This document shows, piece after piece, positions 42,031 through 48,169 of a stretch of DNA of 48,169 bases (positions are counted from its first letter, which is position 1; the number at the start of each line of letters is the position of its first letter). Under the pieces are notes generated by a model. The model did not search any database, was not told the origin of the DNA, and saw only the letters and a list, made by a program, of their open reading frames with translations. Both the position numbers and the translations under genes were made by a program. This DNA is from Burkholderiaceae bacterium (GTDB taxonomy: Bacteria; Pseudomonadota; Gammaproteobacteria; Burkholderiales; Burkholderiaceae_C): contig JALOSD010000012.1 of assembly GCA_025458585.1 (NCBI GenBank), forward strand, positions 1 to 48,169. Reading direction: 5' to 3'.

Positions 42031-43017
42031 ATGAAGGTGACGGTGGTCGGACTCGGGGCGATCGGCGGCTTCGTCGCCGTGCGGCTGGCGGCCGCCGGGC
42101 ACGAGGTGAAGGCGCTGGCGCGTGGCGCGACGCTCGCCGCCGTGCGCGAGCGCGGGCTCGCCATCGCCGAGCGCGATGGCAGCGTCGCGACGCACGCGCT
42201 CGTCGCGAGCGATCGCGCAGCCGACCTCGGCGCCGCCGAGCTCGTCGTGCTCGCGCTGAAGGGGCCGGGGCTCGTTGCCGGCATCGACGCGATGGCGCCG
42301 CTGTTCGCGCATCGCCCGCTCGTGCTGCCACTGATGAACGGCGTGCCGTGGTGGTTCCTGCGCGGCGCGCCGCTGCACGACGTGCGCCCGCTGGCAAGCG
42401 TCGACCCGGGCGGGCGCATCGCGGCGACGATCCCGTTCGACAACGTGCTCGGCGGCGTCGTGCACGTCAGCTGCAGCGCGCCGGCGCCTGGGCGCGTGCA
42501 GCACCACGCCGGGCGGCGGCTGATCGTCGGCGAGCCCTTCGGTGGCGCGAGCGAGCGCGTGCGGCGGGTCGCCGCGCTGCTCGAAGGCGCCGGCTTCGAG
42601 GCCGAGGCGAGTGCCGACGTGCGGCGCGACGTCTGGTACAAGCTGTGGGGCAACATGACGATGAACCCGGTCTCGGCGCTGACCGGGGCCGCCTGCGACC
42701 GTATCCTCGACGACGAGCTCGTGCGCGCCTTCATGGCGAGGGCGATGGACGAGGCGGCCGCGATCGGCGCGCGCATCGGCTGCCCGATCGAACAGGGCGC
42801 CGACGAGCGCATGGCGCTGACGCGCCAGCTCGGTGCCTTCAAGACGTCGATGCTGCAGGACGCCGAAGCCGGCCGCCCGCTCGAGCTCGCGAGCCTCGTC
42901 GCCGCGGTGCGCGAGATCGGCCAGCGCGTCGACGTCGCGACGCCGAACGTCGACGCGCTGCTCGGCCTGACGCGGCTGATGGCCGCGACGCGCGGGCTGC
43001 TGCCGCCCGTGCCGTGA
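42031..43017 (+). CDS. Ketopantoate reductase family protein (PanE/ApbA)
   Basis: A 328-residue NADPH-dependent reductase. The nucleotide loop is GLGAIGG at 7-13; the conserved Lys and Asn are in DVWYKLWGNMTMNPVSALTG; the C-terminal ApbA domain holds SMLQDAEAGRPLELASLV. The family makes pantoate for coenzyme A, but many members reduce other 2-oxo acids, and relatives lie in aromatic or fatty-acid gene sets. I see no pan gene nearby, so a true PanE role is unproven. Confidence 0.88.
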   Translation: MKVTVVGLGAIGGFVAVRLAAAGHEVKALARGATLAAVRERGLAIAERDGSVATHALVASDRAADLGAAELVVLALKGPGLVAGIDAMAPLFAHRPLVLPLMNGVPWWFLRGAPLHDVRPLASVDPGGRIAATIPFDNVLGGVVHVSCSAPAPGRVQHHAGRRLIVGEPFGGASERVRRVAALLEGAGFEAEASADVRRDVWYKLWGNMTMNPVSALTGAACDRILDDELVRAFMARAMDEAAAIGARIGCPIEQGADERMALTRQLGAFKTSMLQDAEAGRPLELASLVAAVREIGQRVDVATPNVDALLGLTRLMAATRGLLPPVP

Positions 43018-43021
43018 CCCT

Positions 43022-43056
43022 CGCGGTCGCCGCGGGCGCGCCCTGTCGCGACCGCG
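43022..43056 (+). terminator. Hairpin after the panE-like gene
   Basis: CGCGGTCGC (43022-43030) and GCGACCGCG (43048-43056) form a perfect 9-bp stem with a 17-base loop, starting five bases after the stop. No T-tract follows, so it is a weak or Rho-assisted end signal. Confidence 0.45.
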
Positions 43057-43192
43057 TGACGCCGCGATGACACGTGCCGCTGGCCGCGTCGCGGCGTTGG
43101 CGTGCCGGGACGGGTTGCGCCCTCGCGATTGCCTCGCTATTGAGTCGATCGGCAGGATTGTTTAATCTCCGGGCGGTTGCCGGGCACGGTTG
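43057..43192 (+). promoter_or_regulatory. HNH gene upstream region
   Basis: TTGAGT (43140-43145) and TTTAAT (43161-43166), 15 bases apart, are a possible promoter with a short spacer. The sequence around 43130-43170 is less GC-rich than the rest, which fits a promoter. No ribosome binding site stands out before ATG 43193. Confidence 0.3.
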
Positions 43193-43789
43193 ATGCAGTC
43201 CGTGCGGCGGGCACCAACGGAGGTTGTCGTCTTGGACGTCTTGCAGCTCGACGTGTCGGGCCGGCCGCAGGCCTGGATCTCTTCCCGCGAAGCGGCGGTG
43301 ATCTACGCCAGCGACGGTGTGGCATGGACGCTCGGCGAGGCGGTGCAGGTGCTGCGCGGCGGCATCCAGCGCGCGACCGGGCGCCAGTCGCGCATCGAGG
43401 TGCACCCGATCATCGCGGTGCGCGGCGCGATCCCGAGCCGCGCCTGGAAGCAGACGCCGACGCTGTCGAACCCCAAGCTGTTCTCGCGCGACCGTCACCT
43501 GTGCGCCTACTGCGGCGGGCGCTTCCATTTCGACGAACTGACACGCGAGCACATCGTGCCGACCTCGCGCGGCGGCATGGACTCGTGGATGAACTGCATC
43601 ACCGCCTGCAAGTCGTGCAACGGCCGCAAGGGCAACCGGCTGCCGGAAGAGGCGCGCATGAGCCTGCTGTACCTGCCGTACGTGCCGAGCCTGCACGAGG
43701 ACATGATCCTGCGTGGGCGGCGCATCCTCGTCGACCAGATGGAGTTCCTGCTCGCCAGCGTGCCGCGCAGCAGCCGGCTGCACGTCTAG
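43193..43789 (+). CDS. HNH endonuclease family protein
   Basis: A 198-residue protein with a zinc-ribbon HNH nuclease domain: CAYCGG (Cys104, Cys107), then REHIVPTSRGGMDSWMNC with His120, and CKSCNGRKGN with Cys139 and Cys142. The N-terminal 90 residues (VLQLDVSGRPQAWISSREAAVIYASD...) are conserved in a widespread Burkholderiales family. It is not next to a methylase, intron or phage gene. The family probably acts in DNA repair or processing rather than as a mobile homing enzyme, but nothing here proves it. The codon start could also be TTG 43190, one codon upstream. Confidence 0.87.
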   Translation: MQSVRRAPTEVVVLDVLQLDVSGRPQAWISSREAAVIYASDGVAWTLGEAVQVLRGGIQRATGRQSRIEVHPIIAVRGAIPSRAWKQTPTLSNPKLFSRDRHLCAYCGGRFHFDELTREHIVPTSRGGMDSWMNCITACKSCNGRKGNRLPEEARMSLLYLPYVPSLHEDMILRGRRILVDQMEFLLASVPRSSRLHV

Positions 43790-43877
43790 GCGCCTGCGCC
43801 GCGGAACCGCGCCCGCCTTCGGCCGGTCAACCCTGACCACACCCCGTCCGTTGGAACGGGATGACCCGGAGGATCCG

Positions 43878-44390
43878 ATGATGCGCTCGCTGATCTTGCT
43901 CGCCGTCGCGGCGAGCGTTGCCGCCTGCTCGACGACGAGCCCCGACGTGGTTCAGCGCAGCGACGCACAGACACTGTCGACGGTGCGCGACGCGATCGTG
44001 CTGTCGGTGCGCGACGTGACGGTCGACGGCTCGCAGAGCGGGATCGGTGCGACCGCCGGCGGCGTGGTCGGCGGCGCGCTCGGCAGCACGCGCGGTGGCG
44101 GCGGCGGCACGACGGTGGCGATCGCGACCGTCGGCGCGGTCGCGGGCGCCGTCGTCGGCAACACGATCGAGCGCACCGCGACGCGCGAAGCCGCCGTCGA
44201 ACTGATGCTGGAGTTGCGAAGCGGCGAGCGCGTCGCGATCGTGCAGGCGAAGGGACAGGACAGCTTCCAGCCCGGCGACGCGGTGCTGCTCGTCACGTCG
44301 GGCGGGCGCACCCGCGTCACGAAGGCGGCCGCAGGCGTGCCGGCCGCGCCGGTCGACGCCAAGCCCGAACCGCTGCCCGGCAAGCGCTGA
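43878..44390 (+). CDS. Glycine-zipper outer-membrane lipoprotein
   Basis: A 170-residue lipoprotein. The signal peptide (MMRSLILLAVAASVAAC) ends in a lipobox, VAAC, with Cys17 as lipid site. The middle part is a glycine zipper pair: GIGATAGGVVGGALGS and VAIATVGAVAGAVVGNT, as in SlyB/Pcp-type proteins. The C-terminal part is a short beta-rich domain ending in Pro/Lys. GGAGG lies 5 bases before the ATG 43878 (8 before ATG 43881). A structural role in the outer membrane is likely. Confidence 0.87.
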   Translation: MMRSLILLAVAASVAACSTTSPDVVQRSDAQTLSTVRDAIVLSVRDVTVDGSQSGIGATAGGVVGGALGSTRGGGGGTTVAIATVGAVAGAVVGNTIERTATREAAVELMLELRSGERVAIVQAKGQDSFQPGDAVLLVTSGGRTRVTKAAAGVPAAPVDAKPEPLPGKR

Positions 44391-44443
44391 ACGCCGCCGA
44401 CGGCCCGGTGGGCGCGGGTCCAACGATGGGCGCCGCGGCCGGC

Positions 44444-45403
44444 CTACAGGTCGAGCACCAGCCGCGGCGTCTTCGCGCGCGAGCAGCAGGGGGTGAACTG
44501 GTCGTTGGCCGCCTGCTCCTCGGGCGTCAGGTACACGTCGCGGTGGTCGGGCACGCCGGCGAGCACGCGGGTCAGGCAGGTGCCGCACACGCCCTGCTCG
44601 CACGAGGTCGGCACCTCGACGCCAGCGTCGGCGAGCGCCTGCACGACGCTGCGCTCGCGCGGCACGACGACGACGCGGCCCGTACTCGCGAGCTGGACCT
44701 CGAACGGCGCGTCGCCGTCGTGCGGGGCGACGTCGGCGCTGAAGTACTCGACGTGCAGCGCCGCCTCGGGCCAGCCGCACGCGCGCGCGGTGCCGAGCAC
44801 GGCGTCGATGAAGCCCTTCGGCCCGCACACGTACAGGTGCGTCCCCGCCTGCGGTGCAGCGAGCAGCGCGCTGGGGTCAAGCCGCTGCGCCGCCTCGCCG
44901 TCGTCGAAGTGGAAGTGCACGCGTTCGGCGAACGCGCTGGCGTGGATGCGGCCGTGGAACGCGGTGCGCGCTCGCGACCGGGTGCAGTAGTGCATCTCGA
45001 ACGCGGCGCCGATCGTCGCGAGGCGTTCGGCCATGCACAGGATCGGCGTCACGCCGATGCCGCCGGCGAGCAGCAGGTGGCGACTCGCGTCGTGGGCGAG
45101 CGGGAAGTGGTTCTTCGGCGCGCTGATCGTCAGCAGGTCGCCCTCGTGCACGGCATCGTGCATCGCGGCCGAGCCGCCGCGCGAGGCGGCGTCGCGCAGC
45201 ACGGCGATCAGATAACGGTGACTCTCGGTCGGGTCGTTGGCGAGCGAATACTGGCGCGTCAGCCCGTTGGGCAGCTGGACGTCGACGTGCGAGCCGGCGG
45301 AGAACGGCGGCAGCGGTCGGCCGTCGGCGGCGACGAGCTCGAAGGAGCAGATGTCGAGCGCCTCGACCACCTTGCGGGCCACGCGCACCTGCAGCGACGA
45401 CAT
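44444..45403 (-). CDS. Vanillate O-demethylase-type reductase (VanB-like)
   Basis: A 319-residue phthalate-dioxygenase-reductase-type protein with an FMN/NAD(H) reductase part and a C-terminal plant-type ferredoxin. RQYSLAND binds flavin, LLAGGIGVTPILCMAE and CGPKGFIDAV bind the nucleotide, and CEQGVCGTC with FTPCCS carries the [2Fe-2S] cysteines. It passes electrons from NAD(P)H to the Rieske oxygenase encoded 5 bp upstream, forming a two-component system. The gene order oxygenase-reductase behind a GntR regulator is that of vanR-vanA-vanB, but the substrate could be another methoxy-aromatic acid. Confidence 0.92.
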   Translation of the reverse strand: MSSLQVRVARKVVEALDICSFELVAADGRPLPPFSAGSHVDVQLPNGLTRQYSLANDPTESHRYLIAVLRDAASRGGSAAMHDAVHEGDLLTISAPKNHFPLAHDASRHLLLAGGIGVTPILCMAERLATIGAAFEMHYCTRSRARTAFHGRIHASAFAERVHFHFDDGEAAQRLDPSALLAAPQAGTHLYVCGPKGFIDAVLGTARACGWPEAALHVEYFSADVAPHDGDAPFEVQLASTGRVVVVPRERSVVQALADAGVEVPTSCEQGVCGTCLTRVLAGVPDHRDVYLTPEEQAANDQFTPCCSRAKTPRLVLDL

Positions 45404-45408
45404 TGGGC

Positions 45409-46449
45409 TCACGCCGCCGCCGCGCCACGCTCGGCGGCCACGAGCCGCTCGATCACCTTGCGCGCCTGCACGCCGCCAGTGTCGATGTTGAGCTTGAGCA
45501 TCTCGCGCCCCTTCCAGTGCAGCAGGTTGGCCTGCTGGCGCTCGAGGATCTCGAGGTCCTCGGCGAAGATCTTGCCCTGCCCGTCGCGGATCTGTGCCGT
45601 CAGCGCGCGGTCGTCGGGGCGGAAGTTGCGCGCCATGCCCCAGAAGTACCACATCGACGTCTCGGTCTCGGGCGTGATGAAGTCGACGACGATGCTGTAG
45701 GCCTTCTTGTCCTTCGGCGCCTCGACGCCGCCGTGGCCGGCGAGCGCGACGCCGACCTCGATCATCACGTGGCTCGGCGGCGTGAAGCGGCAGATCTGCC
45801 AGCGGTCGACCTTCTGGTCGTCGGGCAGGCCGTTGGCGCGCAGCGCCATGCGCCAGAACGGCGGCGCCGGGATGTCGTGCATGAAGCGGCTCGTGATGGC
45901 CTCGTCGCCGACGACCTTCGTCGTGCACGGCGTCTCGTCGATCTCGGGCTGGCCGATGCTGGTGGCGTGCACGTAGGTCTCGTGCGTCAGGTCCATCAGG
46001 TTGTCGATCATCAGCCGGTAGTCGGCCTTGACGTGGTACAGCCCGCCGCCGTACGCCCACTCGGGGTGGTCGGCCCAGTGCAGGTGCGGGATCAGCGCCT
46101 CGTCGGCCTTCGCGGCGTTGCCCGGCCAGACCCAGACGAAGCCGTGGCGCTCGACCGCCGGGTAGGCCCTGATCGGCGGCAAGCCGCGCACGCGCTGGCC
46201 GGGCATCGCGACCGTCCTGCCGTCGCAGCCCATCTCGAGGCCGTGGTAGCCGCACACCAGCTTGCCCTCGACGACGCGGCCGAGCGACAGCGGCGCGCCG
46301 CGGTGCGGGCACCAGTCCTCGAGCGCGGCGACGCGGCCTTCGGGGCCGCGGTAGAACACGATGCGCTCGTTGCACACGGTGCGCCCGAGCGGCTTGTCGT
46401 CGATCTCGCCCGGCGTGCAGGCGACGTACCAGGCGTTCTTCGGGAACAT
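45409..46449 (-). CDS. Rieske oxygenase, vanillate O-demethylase-like (VanA-like)
   Basis: A 346-residue oxygenase that probably removes the methyl group of a methoxylated aromatic acid, giving a phenol and formaldehyde. The Rieske centre is bound by Cys47, His49, Cys66 and His69 (CPHRG and CGYHG). The mononuclear iron site is in NLMDLTHETYVHATSIG, with the two His and the Asp. The length and the start MFPKNAWYVACTPGEI match VanA. It lies 24 bp behind the GntR regulator gene and 5 bp before its reductase. Confidence 0.93.
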   Translation of the reverse strand: MFPKNAWYVACTPGEIDDKPLGRTVCNERIVFYRGPEGRVAALEDWCPHRGAPLSLGRVVEGKLVCGYHGLEMGCDGRTVAMPGQRVRGLPPIRAYPAVERHGFVWVWPGNAAKADEALIPHLHWADHPEWAYGGGLYHVKADYRLMIDNLMDLTHETYVHATSIGQPEIDETPCTTKVVGDEAITSRFMHDIPAPPFWRMALRANGLPDDQKVDRWQICRFTPPSHVMIEVGVALAGHGGVEAPKDKKAYSIVVDFITPETETSMWYFWGMARNFRPDDRALTAQIRDGQGKIFAEDLEILERQQANLLHWKGREMLKLNIDTGGVQARKVIERLVAAERGAAAA

Positions 46450-46473
46450 CGGCTTGCCCTTTCGTGGGGTCGG

Positions 46474-47238
46474 TCAGCGGCCGGCGCGGCGGCGGATCAG
46501 GCTCGCGCCGGGAATGCGCTGCAGCGTGCGGTGGCTCTGCAGCGCGTCGCGCAGGTTCTGCTGCGCGAGGCGCGCGTGCTCGCGCATCAGCGCCTCGGCG
46601 CGCGCGCCTTCGCGGCGCACGATGGCGTCGATCACGGCGCGATGCTGCGCCTGCGCGACGAGCAGCGCGTCGCGCGAGCGCGGGTGCCCGGCGCCGACAT
46701 GCACGAAGCCGTTCGGCGACGCGAATGGCAGCGCCTTCACGCGCTCGAGCTGGCGAAGGATCAGATCGCTGCGCGCCATCTCGGCGAGCAGGTCGTGCCA
46801 GCGGCCGTTCCACTCGACGTAGGCGCCGAACGCCGCTTCGTCGAGCTCGGGCGCGGCGAGCAAGTCGTCGATGCCGTCGAGGCACTCGCGCGCCTCGGCG
46901 ACGAGCACCGGGCTCGCGCCGCGCTCGGCCGCGAGCCGCGCCGCCAGGCCCTCGAGCGTGCCGCGCAGCTCGATCGCGTCGTGGATGTCGTCCTCGCCGA
47001 AGTCCTTGACGACGAAGCCGCCGCCGGGCAGCGCCTCGAGCAGGCCTTCCTCGCGCAGCCGCACGAGCGCGGCGCGCACCGGCGTGCGCGAGACGCCCAG
47101 CCGCTCGACGAGCGCGAGCTCGGCGATGCGCTGCCCCGGCTTCAGCTCGCCGCCGACGATCAGCTCGCGCAGGCGAAGCTGCGCCTTGACGGTCTGCGAC
47201 AGGCCGGCGGTGTCGTCGAGGGTTGCACTGTCTCCCAC
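46474..47238 (-). CDS. GntR/FadR-type regulator (VanR-like)
   Basis: A 254-residue regulator of the FCD subgroup. The N-terminal winged helix has LRELIVGGELKPGQRIAELALVERLGVSRTPVRAALVRLREEGL; the C-terminal FCD domain has LRGTLEGLAARLAAE and ends in a long helical part with HRAVIDAIVRREGARAEALMREH, including the metal or ligand histidines. The start GTG 47238 (AGGGG just upstream) is preferred; ATG 47259, with AGGA upstream, is an alternative but falls inside the operator. It is first in the operon with the oxygenase and reductase, so it would repress its own genes and perhaps the divergent methyltransferase gene. Confidence 0.9.
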   Translation of the reverse strand: MGDSATLDDTAGLSQTVKAQLRLRELIVGGELKPGQRIAELALVERLGVSRTPVRAALVRLREEGLLEALPGGGFVVKDFGEDDIHDAIELRGTLEGLAARLAAERGASPVLVAEARECLDGIDDLLAAPELDEAAFGAYVEWNGRWHDLLAEMARSDLILRQLERVKALPFASPNGFVHVGAGHPRSRDALLVAQAQHRAVIDAIVRREGARAEALMREHARLAQQNLRDALQSHRTLQRIPGASLIRRRAGR

Positions 47239-47250
47239 GACCCCTATTGT

Positions 47251-47263
47251 ATACAGCATGTAT
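47251..47263. promoter_or_regulatory. Likely GntR operator
   Basis: ATACA-gca-TGTAT is a perfect inverted repeat inside TTGTATACAGCATGTATCC, directly upstream of the regulator start. Its TGTATACA core is like known VanR-type sites. A weaker TGTAT/ATACG pair lies at about 47322-47343, near the methyltransferase gene. The first site is convincing, the second is not. Confidence 0.65.
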
Positions 47264-47363
47264 CCTAATCGTGCTCCAGAAGCGCGATTCCGAGGGTTTG
47301 CCCTGGTCCGTGACCACCACGCTGTATGCAGCGGTACGATACGAGACGCCAAGGAGATCCCCG

Positions 47364-48169
47364 ATGACGATCCGCACCACCCCCCCGTTCCGCGCCGACC
47401 ACGTCGGCAGCTTCCTGCGTCCGCCCTACCTGCTCGAGGCGCGCGAGAAGAAGGCCCGCGGCGAGGTCGGCGCCGAGCACCTGCGCGAGGTCGAGGACCG
47501 CGCGATCGCCGAGATCGTCGCGTTCCAGCGCGACGTCGGCCTGCAGTCGATCACCGACGGCGAGTTCCGCCGCACCTACTTCCACATCGACTTCCTCGAG
47601 CAGCTCGGCGGCGTGAAGACCGACATCCCGGTGACGATCCGCAAGCCCGACGGCACCGAGGAGCTCGCGCCGCCGGTGATGCGCGTCGTCGACAAGGTGC
47701 GCCACGCGAAGGACATCCAGCGCGCCGACTTCGAGTACCTGAAGGCGCAGGTCGCCAGGTTCGCCCCCGGCGCGACGCCCAAGGTGACGATCCCGTCGCC
47801 GACGATGCTGCACTTCCGCGGCGGCCGCGCCGGCATCAGCCGCGACGCCTACCCCGAGCTCGACCCCGACTTCTACGACGACGTCGCCCAGGCCTACGGC
47901 GACGAACTGGCCTCGCTCGCCGCCGCCGGCTGCACCTACGTGCAGATGGACGACACCAACATGGCGTACCTGTGCGACGAGAAGATGCGCGAGGCGGCGC
48001 GCCAGCGCGGCGACGACCCGAACGAGCTGCCGCACCGCTACGCGCAGTTCATCAACAAGGTCGTCGCGCGCAAGCCGGCGGGCATGACGCTGGCGATGCA
48101 CCTGTGCCGCGGCAACTTCAAGAGCACCTTCGCCGCCCAGGGCAACTACGAGCCGGTGGCCGAGGCGCT
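47364..48169 (+). CDS. MetE-like cobalamin-independent methionine synthase domain protein, truncated by window end
   Basis: The first 268 residues of a stand-alone MetE C-terminal-domain (YxjG/YxjH-type) methyltransferase. It starts with ATG 47364, with AAGGAG seven bases upstream, and has DHVGSFLRP, TDGEFRRTYFH, VTIPSPTMLHFRGG and MAMHLCRGNFKS-like wording near the end; the His-x-Cys pair in HLCRGN gives two zinc ligands. The other ligands are outside the window. These proteins move a methyl group onto a thiol, typically homocysteine. It is divergent from the GntR regulator and 125 bp from it, so it may share control with the demethylase genes. Confidence 0.85.
   Translation, partial: MTIRTTPPFRADHVGSFLRPPYLLEAREKKARGEVGAEHLREVEDRAIAEIVAFQRDVGLQSITDGEFRRTYFHIDFLEQLGGVKTDIPVTIRKPDGTEELAPPVMRVVDKVRHAKDIQRADFEYLKAQVARFAPGATPKVTIPSPTMLHFRGGRAGISRDAYPELDPDFYDDVAQAYGDELASLAAAGCTYVQMDDTNMAYLCDEKMREAARQRGDDPNELPHRYAQFINKVVARKPAGMTLAMHLCRGNFKSTFAAQGNYEPVAEA

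Noticed and set aside
43193..43789. HNH gene as a homing endonuclease or part of a restriction system
   Set aside because: It has its own conserved N-terminal domain, no methylase, intron or phage gene next to it, and composition like its neighbours.

Overview
The window is high-GC, gene-dense DNA with coding on both strands. Its gene content points to a betaproteobacterium of the order Burkholderiales, most likely in the Rubrivivax/Leptothrix/Ideonella neighbourhood. The pointers are an orphan Bug-type solute receptor, the pairs rplM-rpsI and ybeZ-ybeY, erpA facing anmK, the block dacA-dat-DUF493, a TetR-led beta-oxidation operon, and a VanA/VanB pair with a GntR regulator. This placement is by gene content and protein style only. 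I see no tRNA, rRNA, CRISPR array, insertion sequence or prophage. Most of the window looks like core chromosome.

Layout. 1-2990: end of an unknown gene, a damaged PaaK-like CoA ligase, a Bug receptor closed by a clear intrinsic terminator, and a small conserved unknown gene. 3001-9277: an envelope block, with a minus-strand operon (GT2 glycosyltransferase, LPG-synthase-type membrane protein, cation efflux protein, dtd) divergent from a plus-strand GT39 transferase, a small WaaP-like kinase and an isoprenylcysteine-methyltransferase-like protein. 9300-15943: tyrS, an M23 peptidase, anmK, erpA, rpsI-rplM and a GNAT protein. 16042-17951: a DUF2726 protein coupled to srkA. 17970-24946: a same-strand run hemJ, VanZ-like, thioredoxin-like ferredoxin, hydrolase, dacA, dat, DUF493, htpG. 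25236-28218: hemB, corA and an EamA transporter, each overlapping the next. 28203-32829: ybeZ-ybeY, then a divergent broken sensor kinase, its response regulator, and ruvA.

32858-41827 reads as one roughly 9 kb transcription unit on the minus strand: tetR, acyl-CoA dehydrogenase, DUF2147 protein, 3-hydroxyacyl-CoA dehydrogenase/enoyl-CoA hydratase (frameshifted), thiolase, enoyl-CoA hydratase, SGNH hydrolase, SDR oxidoreductase. A perfect 12-bp palindrome in front of tetR is the likely operator, so the cluster probably degrades acyl chains and is self-repressed. 42031-44390 holds a ketopantoate-reductase-like gene, an HNH endonuclease and a glycine-zipper lipoprotein. 44444-48169 holds a vanillate-demethylase-like oxygenase and reductase behind a GntR regulator, divergent from a MetE-like methyltransferase cut by the window end.

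The most unusual pattern is that three otherwise well-conserved genes (PaaK-like ligase, sensor kinase, FadB-like protein) each lose their reading frame at one point. For two of them the family sequence shows that a short internal piece is missing. The cause could be real small deletions or collapse during assembly; the reads would decide. I did not find a clearly new defence or mobile system. The best candidates for undescribed function are the kinase/methyltransferase pair at 8031-9277, the glycosylation/flippase-like block around it, and the small unknown gene after the Bug receptor.
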